64,000 bases of DNA, taken from contig NZ_PQSS01000006.1 of NCBI RefSeq assembly GCF_002920535.1, positions 62,001 to 126,000 on the forward strand, given 5' to 3'. The DNA is from Streptomyces sp. Ru71 (GTDB taxonomy: Bacteria; Actinomycetota; Actinomycetes; Streptomycetales; Streptomycetaceae). The stretch's first letter is position 1, and the number at the start of each line of letters is the position of its first letter. The notes under the pieces are model-generated. The model had not been told where the DNA came from and made no database searches. It saw nothing but the letters and a program-made list of their open reading frames with translations. Positions 30,961-40,260 of the stretch are shown piece after piece. The position numbers and the translations under genes are program-made.

Positions 30961-32229
30961 ATGACGACGCGAGGAGAAACCCTCGGCCGAGGACAAGCCG
31001 TCCTCCAGACCCCCGACGACCTGCGGGGCAGTGACCACGGGCAGCCCTCCGCCCGGCTTCCGCTCGTCGTGTACGTCCTGTCCCTGGGCACGTTCCTGAT
31101 GGGCACGACCGAGTTCGTGGTGGCGGGGCTGCTGCCGGAGATCGCCGACGATGTGCAGGTCGGCGTGGCCCAGGCCGGTCTGCTGATCACTGTCTTCGCG
31201 GTCGGGATGATCGTCGGCGCTCCGCTGATGGCGATGCTGACGCTGCGGCTGCCCCGGAGACTGACGCTGATCCTGGCGCTGGGCATCTTCGCCGTCGGGC
31301 ACGTCGTCGTCGCCGTCGGCTCCGGCTTCGCCGTGCTGCTGGCTGCCCGGTTCCTGACCGCGTTGGCGACCGGCGCGTTCTGGGCGGTGGCCAACGTGGT
31401 GGCCGCCCGCGCCGTCGGCCCCGCCGCGAGCTCCCGAGCCCTGGGCGTCGTGGGCGCCGGTGCCATGCTCGCCAATGTCGTCGGTGTGCCGCTGGGCGCC
31501 TTCGCCGGGCAGCTCATGGGCTGGCGGGGCCCGTTCTGGGCCCTCGCGGCCCTCGGGGCAGCCGCCATGGTGCTCATCGCCCGTCACGTCCCGCACGACG
31601 GATCCGGCCGTACGGCGGTGTCGATCCGTTCCGAGCTGTCCGCTCTGCGCTCAGGGCGCCTGTGGCTGACGCTCGCGGCCTGTGCGACCACCACGGGCGG
31701 CGTGCTGTCGACGTACTCCTACATCTCCCCGCTGCTGACCGACCGGGCCGGGCTGGCCTCCGGCCTGGTGCCGCTGGTCCTGGTCGGCTTCGGCGCCGGT
31801 GCCCTGGCGGGCTTCCTCGTGGGGGGCCGGCTGGGAGACCACCGCCCCCACGCGACGACGATTTCCGCCGCCGCGACGACCACCGTCCTGCTGCTGGCGC
31901 TGTGCCTGCTGTCCGGATCCGCCACGCTCACGACGGTGCTGGTCGCCCTGCTGGGGCTGTTCGGGCTCGGCGCCAACCCGGTCCTGATCTCCCTGGGTGT
32001 CCGCTTCGCGGGCCAGGCCCCCACGCTGGGCTCGGCCCTCACCGTCTCGGCGTTCAATCTCGGCACGGCCGTCGGCTCCTGGGTCGCCGGCCTCGCTCTC
32101 GATTCACCGCTGGGCGCCACCGGTCCGGCCGCCGTGGGCACCGCCGTCTCCGCCCTCACGCTGATCCCCACGATCGCCATCGCACTCACCCGGCGCGGCC
32201 ACCGGACGGCGGGGACGCCGAGCTCTTGA
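30961..32229 (+). CDS. MFS drug exporter (Cmx/CmrA-like)
   Basis: 422-residue major facilitator of the DHA1 type with about twelve helices. GTFLMGTTEFVVAGLLPEIA in helix 1 is the signature of the Cmx/CmlA-type chloramphenicol exporters and of arabinose/sugar-efflux relatives, and the loop after helix 2 is basic as expected. Broad drug or metabolite efflux is likely; the substrate cannot be read from the sequence. The ATG at 30961 sits just after the divergent regulator's control region. Confidence 0.88.
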   Translation: MTTRGETLGRGQAVLQTPDDLRGSDHGQPSARLPLVVYVLSLGTFLMGTTEFVVAGLLPEIADDVQVGVAQAGLLITVFAVGMIVGAPLMAMLTLRLPRRLTLILALGIFAVGHVVVAVGSGFAVLLAARFLTALATGAFWAVANVVAARAVGPAASSRALGVVGAGAMLANVVGVPLGAFAGQLMGWRGPFWALAALGAAAMVLIARHVPHDGSGRTAVSIRSELSALRSGRLWLTLAACATTTGGVLSTYSYISPLLTDRAGLASGLVPLVLVGFGAGALAGFLVGGRLGDHRPHATTISAAATTTVLLLALCLLSGSATLTTVLVALLGLFGLGANPVLISLGVRFAGQAPTLGSALTVSAFNLGTAVGSWVAGLALDSPLGATGPAAVGTAVSALTLIPTIAIALTRRGHRTAGTPSS

Positions 32230-32257
32230 GCGGACACCTGCCGCCCGCGGCGGCGCA

Positions 32258-32389
32258 GACGTCCTGGCCGACGCCCGCAGCCGCCGTCCCGGCACGCGCT
32301 ACCGGGTCGTCGCCGGCGGCTCCGGGTACTGGGTGCTGCGCCGGATGGGCGGGGCGTTCGAGGAACACCGGGCGAACAGCGGGGCCTAG
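32258..32389 (+). pseudogene. Possible fragment of a small protein
   Basis: Between the MFS gene and the small minus-strand gene a plus frame reads DVLADARSRRPGTRYRVV, then AGGSGYWVLRRMGG, and ends at a TAG. The composition looks protein-like, but I find no start codon with a ribosome binding site, so it may be the end of a lost gene or a chance frame. Confidence 0.22.
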
Positions 32390-32592
32390 TGCGGCCACAC
32401 CTCGGGGCCGCCGCCGCGCCACTCGATGTCGTCGGACCGGATGACGTCGAGGTCGTCGATGCCTTCGAGCCCTGCCTCCTGGAGCAGGGCGACGACGTCG
32501 CGGAGCCGGTAGGCGCGGCCGAGGAGGGTGCCGTCCGCTCGCACGCGCCGGCCGCCTTGGTTGTCTGGTGGATACACGATGATCGTGATCAT
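32386..32592 (-). CDS. Small conserved hypothetical protein
   Basis: 68-residue protein beginning MITIIVYPPDNQGGRRVRAD, followed by a helix RLRDVVALLQEAGLEGIDDL and a short C-terminus ending in EVWPH. The alternating hydrophobic pattern and sensible codon use suggest a real gene. There is no domain I recognise. ATG start with GGCTGG only, so the ribosome binding site is weak. It does not look part of an operon. Confidence 0.6.
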   Translation of the reverse strand: MITIIVYPPDNQGGRRVRADGTLLGRAYRLRDVVALLQEAGLEGIDDLDVIRSDDIEWRGGGPEVWPH

Positions 32593-32706
32593 GGTGCCAG
32601 CCTCCCGCCAGGCCCCGGCGGGCGCACGGTGTGATGGGCCGGCAGCGTGGCGGCGTTGCCACGCCCCGCCGAGGTGTGTCCGTCTCGGCGGGGCACCCTT
32701 GGCAGG

Positions 32707-34158
32707 TCAGAAGCCGGCGGCCGGGTCCTTGCTCAGGTCCCAGGCTCCGACCGTGTAAGCGGCGGAGCCGGCCCCCATGGCGCCCATCTGCACGCGCCAG
32801 GGTCCGTCGCCGACGGGATAGAAGCGCAGGGTGAGGGCGCGGCCGGAGGCGGTGAAGACCTCCGCGACCGAGTGGTCGAGCACCACCCGGAACGTCGCGG
32901 TGGGCCCCTCCGCCAGAAGGCGCCAGCTGCCGCCCTTGGCACGCGAGTCGAGGGAGGCATGGTCGCGGTCGACGACCAGTTCGCCGGTGACCGGGTGGTG
33001 GACGATGTCGAGGTACTCGGTCCCGTCCGGCGAGGTGAGCAGCCGCAGACGTCCGCCGCGCTCCAAGGAGACGGTCAGATCGGCGGCCCGTGCTATCTCG
33101 CCGAGGTCCGCCGGCTGCCCGGCGCTCGCCTTTCCGCCGGCGGAGATCCGTCGTTCGCCGCGCAGTGCGAGCAGCTCACGAGCGGGCCGCTGGATCAGCT
33201 CGCCCTGCGGGCCGGGGGTCAGTTCGCGGGGCAGGGAGAGCATTCCGGCCCAGCCGGCCTCGTCGGTCCAGGCGCTGGGGGCGCCGACGCGTTCCTCGTC
33301 CCGGGCCTCCCAGATCCAGGCCCACACCAGCCGGCGCCCGTCGGGGGCGCTCAGCAGGGCGGGGGCGTAGAAGTCGGGCCCGTGGTCGAGGAGCCGGGGT
33401 GTCGCCGCGGCCTGGAACGCGCCGTCCTGTTCGCGGCCCGGCCAGTAGATCGCGCAGCTCGCCCCCTCCTCCGGATCCCAGGCGCTGGCGAGAACCGCAC
33501 CGGTACCGTCCGCGAAGGAGGCGTACTGGGCGCACTCCCAGCCTTCCTCGGTGTTGCGGCCACCGGGAAGCGGGTGCGGCGTGCGGGCCAGGAACACCCC
33601 CTCGTACGACCAGTCGTCGAGGTCGTCGGCGGTGTACTCCAGCGCCGCCGCGCGCCCGTCGGCCAGGGCCGCGCCGACCAGCATCCGCCAGCGGTCGCCG
33701 TCCCGCCACACGTACGGGTCGCGGAACATCGTCGTGCCCTCGGGTGCCTCCGGGATCAGCAGCCGGTCGCGTTTGGTGAACGTCCTACCGCCGTCACAGG
33801 ACACCGCCGAGGTGACCGGCTGGTGCCGGCGGTCGGGATGGCGGGCGGAGTAGAAGGCGGTGAGGCGGCCGTCGTACGAGACCGCGTTGCCCGACCAGAT
33901 CCCGCCCTGGTCGTCGCCGCCGGGGGTGGGGGCCAGGGCCACCGGCAGGAGCTCCCAGTGGACGAGGTCCGGGCTGCGGAAGTGACCCCAGTGCATGTCG
34001 GCGTGACGGGCGCTGTGCGGGTTGTACTGGAAGTACACGTGGTAGTGGCCGTCGTGGAAGACCAGGCCGTTGGGGTCGTTGATCCAGTGCGCCGGCGGGC
34101 GGAGGTGGACCTCCGGGAAGTGCGTGTCGAGCGCCGGCGGCGCTTGGGTGTCAGCCAT
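32707..34158 (-). CDS. GH32 beta-fructofuranosidase
   Basis: 483-residue family GH32 enzyme that hydrolyses terminal beta-fructofuranosyl bonds in sucrose, inulin oligomers or inulobiose. Motif WINDPNG (residues 25-31) holds the nucleophile Asp28, FRDP is at 145-148, and WEC near residue 207 holds the acid/base Glu. The C-terminal 150 residues form the family's beta-sandwich. There is no signal peptide, so it acts inside the cell. Its start overlaps the stop of the DUF2961 gene by eight bases, making a coupled pair downstream of the LacI gene. It fits the last step, inulobiose to fructose, in the difructose-anhydride scheme. Confidence 0.93.
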   Translation of the reverse strand: MADTQAPPALDTHFPEVHLRPPAHWINDPNGLVFHDGHYHVYFQYNPHSARHADMHWGHFRSPDLVHWELLPVALAPTPGGDDQGGIWSGNAVSYDGRLTAFYSARHPDRRHQPVTSAVSCDGGRTFTKRDRLLIPEAPEGTTMFRDPYVWRDGDRWRMLVGAALADGRAAALEYTADDLDDWSYEGVFLARTPHPLPGGRNTEEGWECAQYASFADGTGAVLASAWDPEEGASCAIYWPGREQDGAFQAAATPRLLDHGPDFYAPALLSAPDGRRLVWAWIWEARDEERVGAPSAWTDEAGWAGMLSLPRELTPGPQGELIQRPARELLALRGERRISAGGKASAGQPADLGEIARAADLTVSLERGGRLRLLTSPDGTEYLDIVHHPVTGELVVDRDHASLDSRAKGGSWRLLAEGPTATFRVVLDHSVAEVFTASGRALTLRFYPVGDGPWRVQMGAMGAGSAAYTVGAWDLSKDPAAGF

Positions 34159-35530
34159 GGGCGCGCTCGTCGTAGCGGCGGCGGACCTCGGCGGCCTGCT
34201 TGATGTTGGCCTCGGACTCCTGCAGCGAGCGTTCGCCCCGCAGGCGGGTGCGCTCGGCGAGGTGGTCCATGTGGCGTTCGAAGCGGGCCCGGTACCGCTC
34301 GCGCATGACGGCGATCTCCTCGGCGACCGCGCCGGAACGCGCGGCCGGCACCGGCATGGGCTGTCCGGCCGGGCGTACGGGCAGGCGCTGCTCCAGCGGC
34401 GGGATCGTGGCCTTCGGGGAGGGCAGGGTCTGGTACCAGTACGCGGTCGAGGCCCAGTCGTCGGCGAGGTGGTTGCCGTGGCCGTGCTCGATCGAGACCT
34501 TGATGCGTTCCTCGAAGCGGATCGGGTCGGCGACGTGGAAGCGGTAGTTGACCGAGTAGCCCGGGACGTCGGCCTCGTGAAGGATCGCGCCGTGGTAGAG
34601 GTAGGCGTTCTTCTGCATCCCCCAGGCGTGGTTGAAGTAGTCCTCGGTGCCGGTGCCGTGCAGGGAGGGCGGCCAGCTGGTGGAGCCGTCGGGCAGGAAG
34701 TCGTCGTCGATCCAGATCATGTCGTTGCCCTCGCCCCACCAACTGCCCTGCCGGTGGTGGACGGACAGGTTGCAGCCGACGTAGTGGCCCTTGCCCTCGG
34801 TGTCGAGGATGACGTAGTTGTCCTCGCCGGTGAGATCGACGATGTTGACCTCGGGGCTGTTGGTCTGGATGTCGGGCGCCCAGCCGTTGCAGGGGTTGCT
34901 GCGGCTCCAGCGGGCGTGGAAGTACAGCGTGTCCTGCGGCAGTTCGTCGGGGAACAGCTCGTAGTCGATGTAGAAGTACTGCTGGATGGGCAGGTCGTTC
35001 TCGTTGACCAGCTCGATACGGGCGCGCTTGTTGAACGGCATCGGCGCCCAGCAGTTCAGGGCCGCGCTGCCACCGAAGATCAGCGATTCCTCCGGCTTGG
35101 CGGAGACGGTGAACAGGGCCGACTGGTAGCTGTTGGGCATGCAGTGGCCGATGCCGAAGAAGTCGCCGAGCGGGACCAGGACGGCGGGCTCCTCCTCGTC
35201 GTCCCAGGTGATCCGGATGAGGACCTTGCGGTAGTAATCGGCGTCCGGTTCCTCCCAGTTGACGCCGAGCGCGTTGTGGATCTCCATCACGGGGGCCACG
35301 GTGTCGGCCTCCAGCGGGTCGATCAGGCCGGGGCCGAGGGTGCGGCGGCAGAACTGGGTCATCCAGATGTGGGTGATCCGTCCGGGGCCTTCGAGGTCCG
35401 CCAGGACCCGGCTGGAGTGGGCGGGGGTCGTCCAGTAGTCCTGGTTACGGCCGCGCTGGTCCCAGCTGGAGACGCGGGCGGTGCGGGCCCGGGTGGGACG
35501 GGTGAGGTGTTCGAGGGCGTGCGAGGGCAT
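34151..35530 (-). CDS. DUF2961 (GH172-type) glycosidase, copy 1
   Basis: 459-residue protein of DUF2961, the family now linked with GH172 (difructose dianhydride I synthase/hydrolase and arabinofuranosidases). Recognisable blocks are VLADLEGPGRITHIWMTQF, YFYIDYELFPDELPQDTLYF, and SWPPSLHGTGTEDYFNHAWG, which holds several likely catalytic acids. No signal peptide. It is paired with GH32 downstream and shares most of its motifs with the second copy at 44929, which lies in inverted orientation. Activity on furanosyl difructose anhydrides is inferred from the GH91/GH32 context. Confidence 0.87.
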   Translation of the reverse strand: MPSHALEHLTRPTRARTARVSSWDQRGRNQDYWTTPAHSSRVLADLEGPGRITHIWMTQFCRRTLGPGLIDPLEADTVAPVMEIHNALGVNWEEPDADYYRKVLIRITWDDEEEPAVLVPLGDFFGIGHCMPNSYQSALFTVSAKPEESLIFGGSAALNCWAPMPFNKRARIELVNENDLPIQQYFYIDYELFPDELPQDTLYFHARWSRSNPCNGWAPDIQTNSPEVNIVDLTGEDNYVILDTEGKGHYVGCNLSVHHRQGSWWGEGNDMIWIDDDFLPDGSTSWPPSLHGTGTEDYFNHAWGMQKNAYLYHGAILHEADVPGYSVNYRFHVADPIRFEERIKVSIEHGHGNHLADDWASTAYWYQTLPSPKATIPPLEQRLPVRPAGQPMPVPAARSGAVAEEIAVMRERYRARFERHMDHLAERTRLRGERSLQESEANIKQAAEVRRRYDERAHG

Positions 35531-35621
35531 GGGAGACTGACCCCTTCAGTGATGGTTCGCTGAACTCGGGCGGCGGGAGACTGGACCTCTCCTGCCGCCC
35601 CCTTGCTGTGGTGGAGGTGGC

Positions 35622-36626
35622 TCAGGCCGGGCAGCCGCAGGACTCCCGGTAGGTGATCTCCGGCTCCAGGCGGACGGTGCGGGGCCGGGAGGTGAGGGTG
35701 CCGTCGATGCGGCTGAGCAGCAGCTGCATCGCCGTGGCCCCGATCTCGTGGGCCGGCTGGGCGACCGCGGTGATGCCGGGGCGGAACAGATCGGTGTGCG
35801 GGAAGCCGTCGAAGGTGGCGAAGGCGAAGTCCTCGGGCGTTCTCAGGCCCAGTCCCTTGGCCGCGGCCAGCACGCCCACCGCGGTCTCGGTACTGGCGGC
35901 GACCACCGCCGAGGGCCGGTGGTGTTGCAGGACTCCCGTCATGAGCCGGCGGGTGTCGTCCGCCCGCCCGCTGCCGGTGACGATCAGGGTGTCGTCGGCC
36001 TCGATGCCCGCCTCGTCGAGTGCGTCGAGGTAGCCGCGCCGCCGCTCGGAGATGGTGGAGACACCGGTGTCGCCGGCGGCCAGCGCGATCCGCCGGTGAC
36101 CGTGCCGTTCCACCAGGTGCAGTACCAGCTCCCGCATGGGCGCGGTGTTCTCGACGCCCACCTGATCGGCCTTGACCCCGTTGAGGCGGTCGATCAGGAC
36201 GACCGGTGTGCCCCGGTCGATGACCGCGGTGATCGCCTCCCGGTGGGACCGGGCCACCGGAGCGATGAGCAGGCCGTCGACCCGGCGCTCGGCGAGGACC
36301 TCCAGCGCCCGGGCCTCCAGCTCCGGGTCCTCACCCGAGTTGGCCAGCAGCACGGTCAGGCCGGCGCCCATCGCCTCGCGTTCGACCCCGCGGGCCATCG
36401 CCGCGAAGGCCGGCTCGGCCATGTCCGTCAGGATCAGACCGATGGAGTCCGTGCGTGAGCGGCGCAGCGCGCGGGCGAGGCTGTCGCGCCGGTAGCCCGT
36501 GGCCCTGACCGCCTCCTCGACCCGGATGCGGGTCTCGTCGCGGACCGGCCGTGTGCCGTTGATGACGTGGGACACGGTGGACGTGGATACGCCGGCCATC
36601 CGTGCAACGTCGGAGATCGTGGCCAC
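35622..36626 (-). CDS. LacI family regulator
   Basis: 334-residue LacI-type repressor. The N-terminal DNA-binding domain (TISDVARMAGVSTSTVSHVI, then NGTRPV) is followed by a hinge and the periplasmic-binding-protein-like effector domain (DGLLIAPVARSHREAI; FATFDGFPHTDLFRPGITAV). The start is the GTG at 36626, which gives the usual family N-terminus; GGAGG is 12 bases upstream. It is divergent from the ABC importer gene at 37058 and probably regulates both sides through the two operators at 36757 and 36890. The C-terminus ends in SCGCPA, a Cys pair I cannot explain. Confidence 0.92.
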   Translation of the reverse strand: MATISDVARMAGVSTSTVSHVINGTRPVRDETRIRVEEAVRATGYRRDSLARALRRSRTDSIGLILTDMAEPAFAAMARGVEREAMGAGLTVLLANSGEDPELEARALEVLAERRVDGLLIAPVARSHREAITAVIDRGTPVVLIDRLNGVKADQVGVENTAPMRELVLHLVERHGHRRIALAAGDTGVSTISERRRGYLDALDEAGIEADDTLIVTGSGRADDTRRLMTGVLQHHRPSAVVAASTETAVGVLAAAKGLGLRTPEDFAFATFDGFPHTDLFRPGITAVAQPAHEIGATAMQLLLSRIDGTLTSRPRTVRLEPEITYRESCGCPA

Positions 36627-36756
36627 TGCCGCTCGCCGCCTCCTCGTCTCGTCGGGCCAGAGCCATGATCCAGCCCGTAACTGCATAGCGCCAAACGGTC
36701 CGCCGATCCATGCGGCCGACCGAATCGCCGTCCACTCGTCTCGGCGCTTCCCAGCT

Positions 36757-36772
36757 CATCGAAACGATTGCG
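36757..36772. promoter_or_regulatory. LacI-type operator 1 (CATCGAAACGATTGCG)
   Basis: Sixteen bases that match operator 2 in fifteen positions. It lies about 130 bp before the lacI start and could repress that promoter or act with operator 2 by looping. The centre AACGATT/AACGTTT is the usual LacI-family core. Confidence 0.6.
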
Positions 36773-36860
36773 CAGACCTTCGCACGCCCCGCCGACGGCC
36801 GTCAATAGCCGTGACCAGCAAGGGCGCTTCGCCCTCCGGAAACTTCTCCGACACACGGTA

Positions 36861-36905
36861 TTGACAGCCCAAGCGTCCCGAGTACCTTTCATCGAAACGT
36901 TTGCG
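36861..36905 (+). promoter_or_regulatory. Importer promoter with LacI operator 2
   Basis: TTGACA (36861-36866) is a consensus -35. After 16 bases comes TACCTT (36883-36888) as a plausible -10. Operator CATCGAAACGTTTGCG (36890-36905) follows at once, covering the expected transcription start, the classic place for a repressor to block initiation. The transcript would have a leader of about 160 bases before the binding-protein gene at 37058. Confidence 0.62.
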
Positions 36906-37057
36906 TCAGGCCGTACGCCGGTCCTCACGCCGCACGGCCGAGCGGCACCGGACACCTCCCGGACCCGAAGGCCCGTACCCCGTCACCGCCCTGCCTCGGA
37001 GCCCCTCCCCCACGCCGGTTCCGCCTCACCCTGTTTTTCCCGGAAGGCAACAGCACC

Positions 37058-38398
37058 ATGGCGATCTCCTCTCAGCCCGAGTCCTCCCCGTCGGGACGGC
37101 GCTCCGGCATCTCGCGCCGGCTCCTGATCACCGCCGCCGCGAGCACCCTGCTGGCCGCCACCGCGGCCTGCGGCTCCGCGGTGAACACGACGACCGGCTC
37201 GTCGCCGGACGGTCTGATCACCCTGTCCATGCACAACCCGGACAGCAAGACCCAGGACCCGGCGACCTGGCACCTCGTCCAGGCGTTCAACGCCCAGCAC
37301 CCCGACATGAGGATCAAGCTGGAGGGCCAGCTGGTCGACCAGCACGAACAGCGGATGACCATCGCCGCGCAGAGCGGCACGCTGCCGGAGATCTTCTGGG
37401 TCTACGACTCCCTCGCGAAGACCATGGCGAAGAACGGCGACCTGCTGAACCTCACGACGATCCTCGCCGAGAACGACCTGCAGGCGAAGTTCACCCCGAG
37501 CATGCTGGCCGCCTTCCAGTCGGGCAACGTCCAGTACGGCGTCCCGTACCAGGCGCTGGTCACCGGCTTCTACTACAACAAGGACATCCTCCGCGCACAC
37601 GGCCTCGCCGTGCCCAGGACGTTCGAGGACCTGCTCGCCGCGGTGAAGAAGCTCAAGGCCGCGGGCGTGGTGCCGATCGCTCAGGGAGCGAACACCTCCT
37701 CGTTCAGCGTCTGGGCCTTCCTCACCATGCTCGACCGCTTCGGCTACGAGGAGAAGTACCAGGACATCCTGTCCGGCAGGGCCCGTTACGACAACGCCGA
37801 CTTCGTGCGCCTGTACCAGCACGTGGAGGAACTCGCCAAGGCCGGCGCCTTCCCCGCCAACATGAACACCCAGACCTACCCCCAGGCCGTCGCCTCGTAC
37901 ACGGCCGGCAAGGCGGCCTTCCTCGACGCGGGCGTCTGGGAGGCGCACAAGATCCAGGACAGCAAGGTGGGCAGGAGCACCGGCTTCTGGGCCGGCCCGA
38001 CCTTCTCCGACGGCGTCGGCGAGCAGAACCTCGTCATGAACGTCCCCTCGGCGCCGTTCGTGGTGAGCGCCAAGGTGAAGGAGGACAAGAAGAAGTACGC
38101 CGCGGTGAAGGCGTTCCTCCAGTTCTACTACAGCGACGCGGGCCAGAAGATCCTCGTCGACAACGGCCAGCCGCCGGTCACCACGTACAAGCCCCAGGTC
38201 GACGCCGCCAAGGACCCGGTCTTCGCCGCCGTTCTCGCCGAAGCGGCCCGCCCCGGCTGGAAGAGCCCCAAGGCCCAGCCCGACCTGGTGGTCTCCGCTG
38301 CCACCGCCAGCGCCATGTACGACAGCTTCTACGGGGTCATGGGCGGCAGCCTGAGCCCGCAGGAGGCCGCGGCGAAGGTCCAGAAGTCCATCAAGTAG
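37058..38398 (+). CDS. Sugar ABC importer, binding lipoprotein (system 1)
   Basis: 446-residue extracellular solute-binding protein of the carbohydrate type (family 1). The signal has a twin-arginine element SRRLLITAAA and ends AATAAC, so it is a likely Tat lipoprotein anchored by Cys. The mature part shows YGVPYQALVTGFYYNKDIL and FLDAGVWEAHKIQDSK with ALPVPRTFEDLL-like patterns of sugar binders. It is the first gene of binding protein-permease-permease-GH91 and lies behind the LacI-controlled promoter. Substrate inferred: difructose anhydride or short fructan. Confidence 0.9.
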   Translation: MAISSQPESSPSGRRSGISRRLLITAAASTLLAATAACGSAVNTTTGSSPDGLITLSMHNPDSKTQDPATWHLVQAFNAQHPDMRIKLEGQLVDQHEQRMTIAAQSGTLPEIFWVYDSLAKTMAKNGDLLNLTTILAENDLQAKFTPSMLAAFQSGNVQYGVPYQALVTGFYYNKDILRAHGLAVPRTFEDLLAAVKKLKAAGVVPIAQGANTSSFSVWAFLTMLDRFGYEEKYQDILSGRARYDNADFVRLYQHVEELAKAGAFPANMNTQTYPQAVASYTAGKAAFLDAGVWEAHKIQDSKVGRSTGFWAGPTFSDGVGEQNLVMNVPSAPFVVSAKVKEDKKKYAAVKAFLQFYYSDAGQKILVDNGQPPVTTYKPQVDAAKDPVFAAVLAEAARPGWKSPKAQPDLVVSAATASAMYDSFYGVMGGSLSPQEAAAKVQKSIK

Positions 38399-38445
38399 CC
38401 GTCCGCACCAGCCTTCTTCGGCCTGCCTCGAACAACAGGAACGGC

Positions 38446-39321
38446 ATGAACTGGCTCACCACGCGCCGGCACTTCACCCTCATGGTCGCGCCGGCCCTCC
38501 TCATCTACACCGTGTACATGATCTACCCGATCCTGTACTCGCTCTACTACAGCTTCACCTCCTACGACGGCGTCTCCGCCACCGCGTTCACCGGGCTGAG
38601 CAACTACCGGCAGATGGCGCAGGACGACGTCTTCTGGACCTCCCTGCGCAACACCGGAATCATCCTCGGCATCGCCCTGTTCCTGCTGGTCCCCCTGGGC
38701 TTCCTGCTCGCCGTACTGCTCAGCGGCCGGATCAGGGGCAGCGGCGCGCTGCGGGCGCTCGTCTTCGCCCCGGCCATCATCGCGCCGATCCTCGTCGGCC
38801 TGATCTGGATCTTCATCCTGGACCCGAAGATCGGCCTGGTGAACGCCTTCCTGCTGGCCATCGGCGTACCGGCGGACCCGCAGTGGATCGGCGGTCCCAC
38901 GCTCAGCCCGTACTCGATCGGCTTCGTCTACCTCTGGCAGCAGATCGGCTTCGTGCTGACCATCTTCTACGCCGGGCTTCGCATGCTGCCGCGCGACGTG
39001 ATGGAAGCCAGCAGCCTCGACGGCGCCAGCCGCTGGCAGCAGCTGCGGCACATTCAGATCCCGATGCTGCGCGAGACGTTCGGCATCGTCACCGCCCTCG
39101 TCGTCACCGGCGTCTTCAAGGTCTTCGAACTCGTCTACGCCCTCACCGGCGGCGGTCCCGTCCACCTCTCCGAGGTCATGGTCAGCTACATGTACCACAT
39201 CACCTTCACGACCCAGCAGTACGGCTACGGCATGGCCCTGGCCGTGGTGGTGTTCGTGGTGGGCGCCCTCGCCTCCGCGGCCACGTTCCTCGGCAACCGC
39301 CGCAAGGGGGACGTCCGTTGA
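38446..39321 (+). CDS. Sugar ABC importer permease 1 (MalF-like, system 1)
   Basis: 291-residue inner-membrane permease with six transmembrane helices. The EAA-loop that docks the ATPase is present as DVMEASSLDGASRWQQLRHI. No ATPase gene is in this operon, so it probably uses a shared MsiK-like ATPase elsewhere. The ATG at 38446 lies 47 bases after the binding-protein gene. Its TGA overlaps the TTG start of the next permease. Confidence 0.9.
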   Translation: MNWLTTRRHFTLMVAPALLIYTVYMIYPILYSLYYSFTSYDGVSATAFTGLSNYRQMAQDDVFWTSLRNTGIILGIALFLLVPLGFLLAVLLSGRIRGSGALRALVFAPAIIAPILVGLIWIFILDPKIGLVNAFLLAIGVPADPQWIGGPTLSPYSIGFVYLWQQIGFVLTIFYAGLRMLPRDVMEASSLDGASRWQQLRHIQIPMLRETFGIVTALVVTGVFKVFELVYALTGGGPVHLSEVMVSYMYHITFTTQQYGYGMALAVVVFVVGALASAATFLGNRRKGDVR

Positions 39322-40223
39322 GCATCGACACCGAGGTCAAGACGTCGCTCGTGCCGCCGGCCGCTGCCGACGGCACCCCGCACAGGCGGCGACGCCGCGG
39401 TCGCGGCAGGATCATCGTCTCGTCGGTGGCGTACCTGATCACCTTCGTGATCCTGTTTCCGCTGCTGTGGATCGTGCTGCTGTCGTTCCAGACCAACGAC
39501 AACATCCTCAACCACCCGTTCTCGCTGACGCACCTGACCCTGGCCAACTACCAGCAGGCCCTGAACACCCTGAACCTGCTGGTGATGTACAAGAACACGC
39601 TGGTCCTGGCCGTCGTCTCGGTCACGGTCGGGCTGTTCATCTCCTACCTGGCGGCCTTCGCGCTCACCCGCATGGTCTTCCGCAGGGGCGGCCGCCGCAC
39701 GCAGAACACCCTTCGGTACTACTTCCTGGCCGGCCTGGCCATCCCCGTCTACATCCTGCTGTTCCCGGTGTACCGGATCGACATCGCCTTCGGGCTGTTC
39801 GGCACCTACGCGGCGCTGATCCTGCCGTACATCGCCGTCTCGATCCCCTTCAACATCCTGCTGCTGACCGGCTTCCTGCGGGACTTCCCCGACGACATCG
39901 AACAGGCGGCGGTGATGGACGGTGCCGGGCTGTGGCGCATGGCCTGGAAGGTCGTCTTCCCGCTCATGCGGCCGGTCGTCGCCACGCTCGCCATCCTCAA
40001 CGTCATCTACGTCTGGAACGAGTTCCCCTTCGCGGTCACGCTCATCAACAACCCGGAGCTGACCACCGCGTCCCTCGCCGTCTCCCAGTTCCAGGGCATC
40101 TACAGCGTCAACTACGGCGCGATGATGGCGTCCGCCACCCTCGTCCTGCTGCCGCAGCTGGTGATCTACGCGGCCTTCCAGAAGCAGGTCATCGCGGGCA
40201 TGACCGCGGGCGCCGTCCGCTGA
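39318..40223 (+). CDS. Sugar ABC importer permease 2 (MalG-like, system 1)
   Basis: 301-residue permease with six helices after a basic N-terminal tail (PHRRRRRGRGR). The EAA-loop is QAAVMDGAGLWRMAWKVVFP. It starts at the TTG in a TTGA overlap with permease 1, so the pair is strictly coupled. Together they form the membrane channel of system 1. Confidence 0.9.
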   Translation: MSIDTEVKTSLVPPAAADGTPHRRRRRGRGRIIVSSVAYLITFVILFPLLWIVLLSFQTNDNILNHPFSLTHLTLANYQQALNTLNLLVMYKNTLVLAVVSVTVGLFISYLAAFALTRMVFRRGGRRTQNTLRYYFLAGLAIPVYILLFPVYRIDIAFGLFGTYAALILPYIAVSIPFNILLLTGFLRDFPDDIEQAAVMDGAGLWRMAWKVVFPLMRPVVATLAILNVIYVWNEFPFAVTLINNPELTTASLAVSQFQGIYSVNYGAMMASATLVLLPQLVIYAAFQKQVIAGMTAGAVR

Positions 40224-40260
40224 CCCTCCCGCACACACCCCAACTCCATGAGGAGCCGCC

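Noticed and set aside
32258..32389. Plus-strand fragment as a full small gene
   Set aside because: No usable start codon could be found; listed only as a low-confidence remnant.
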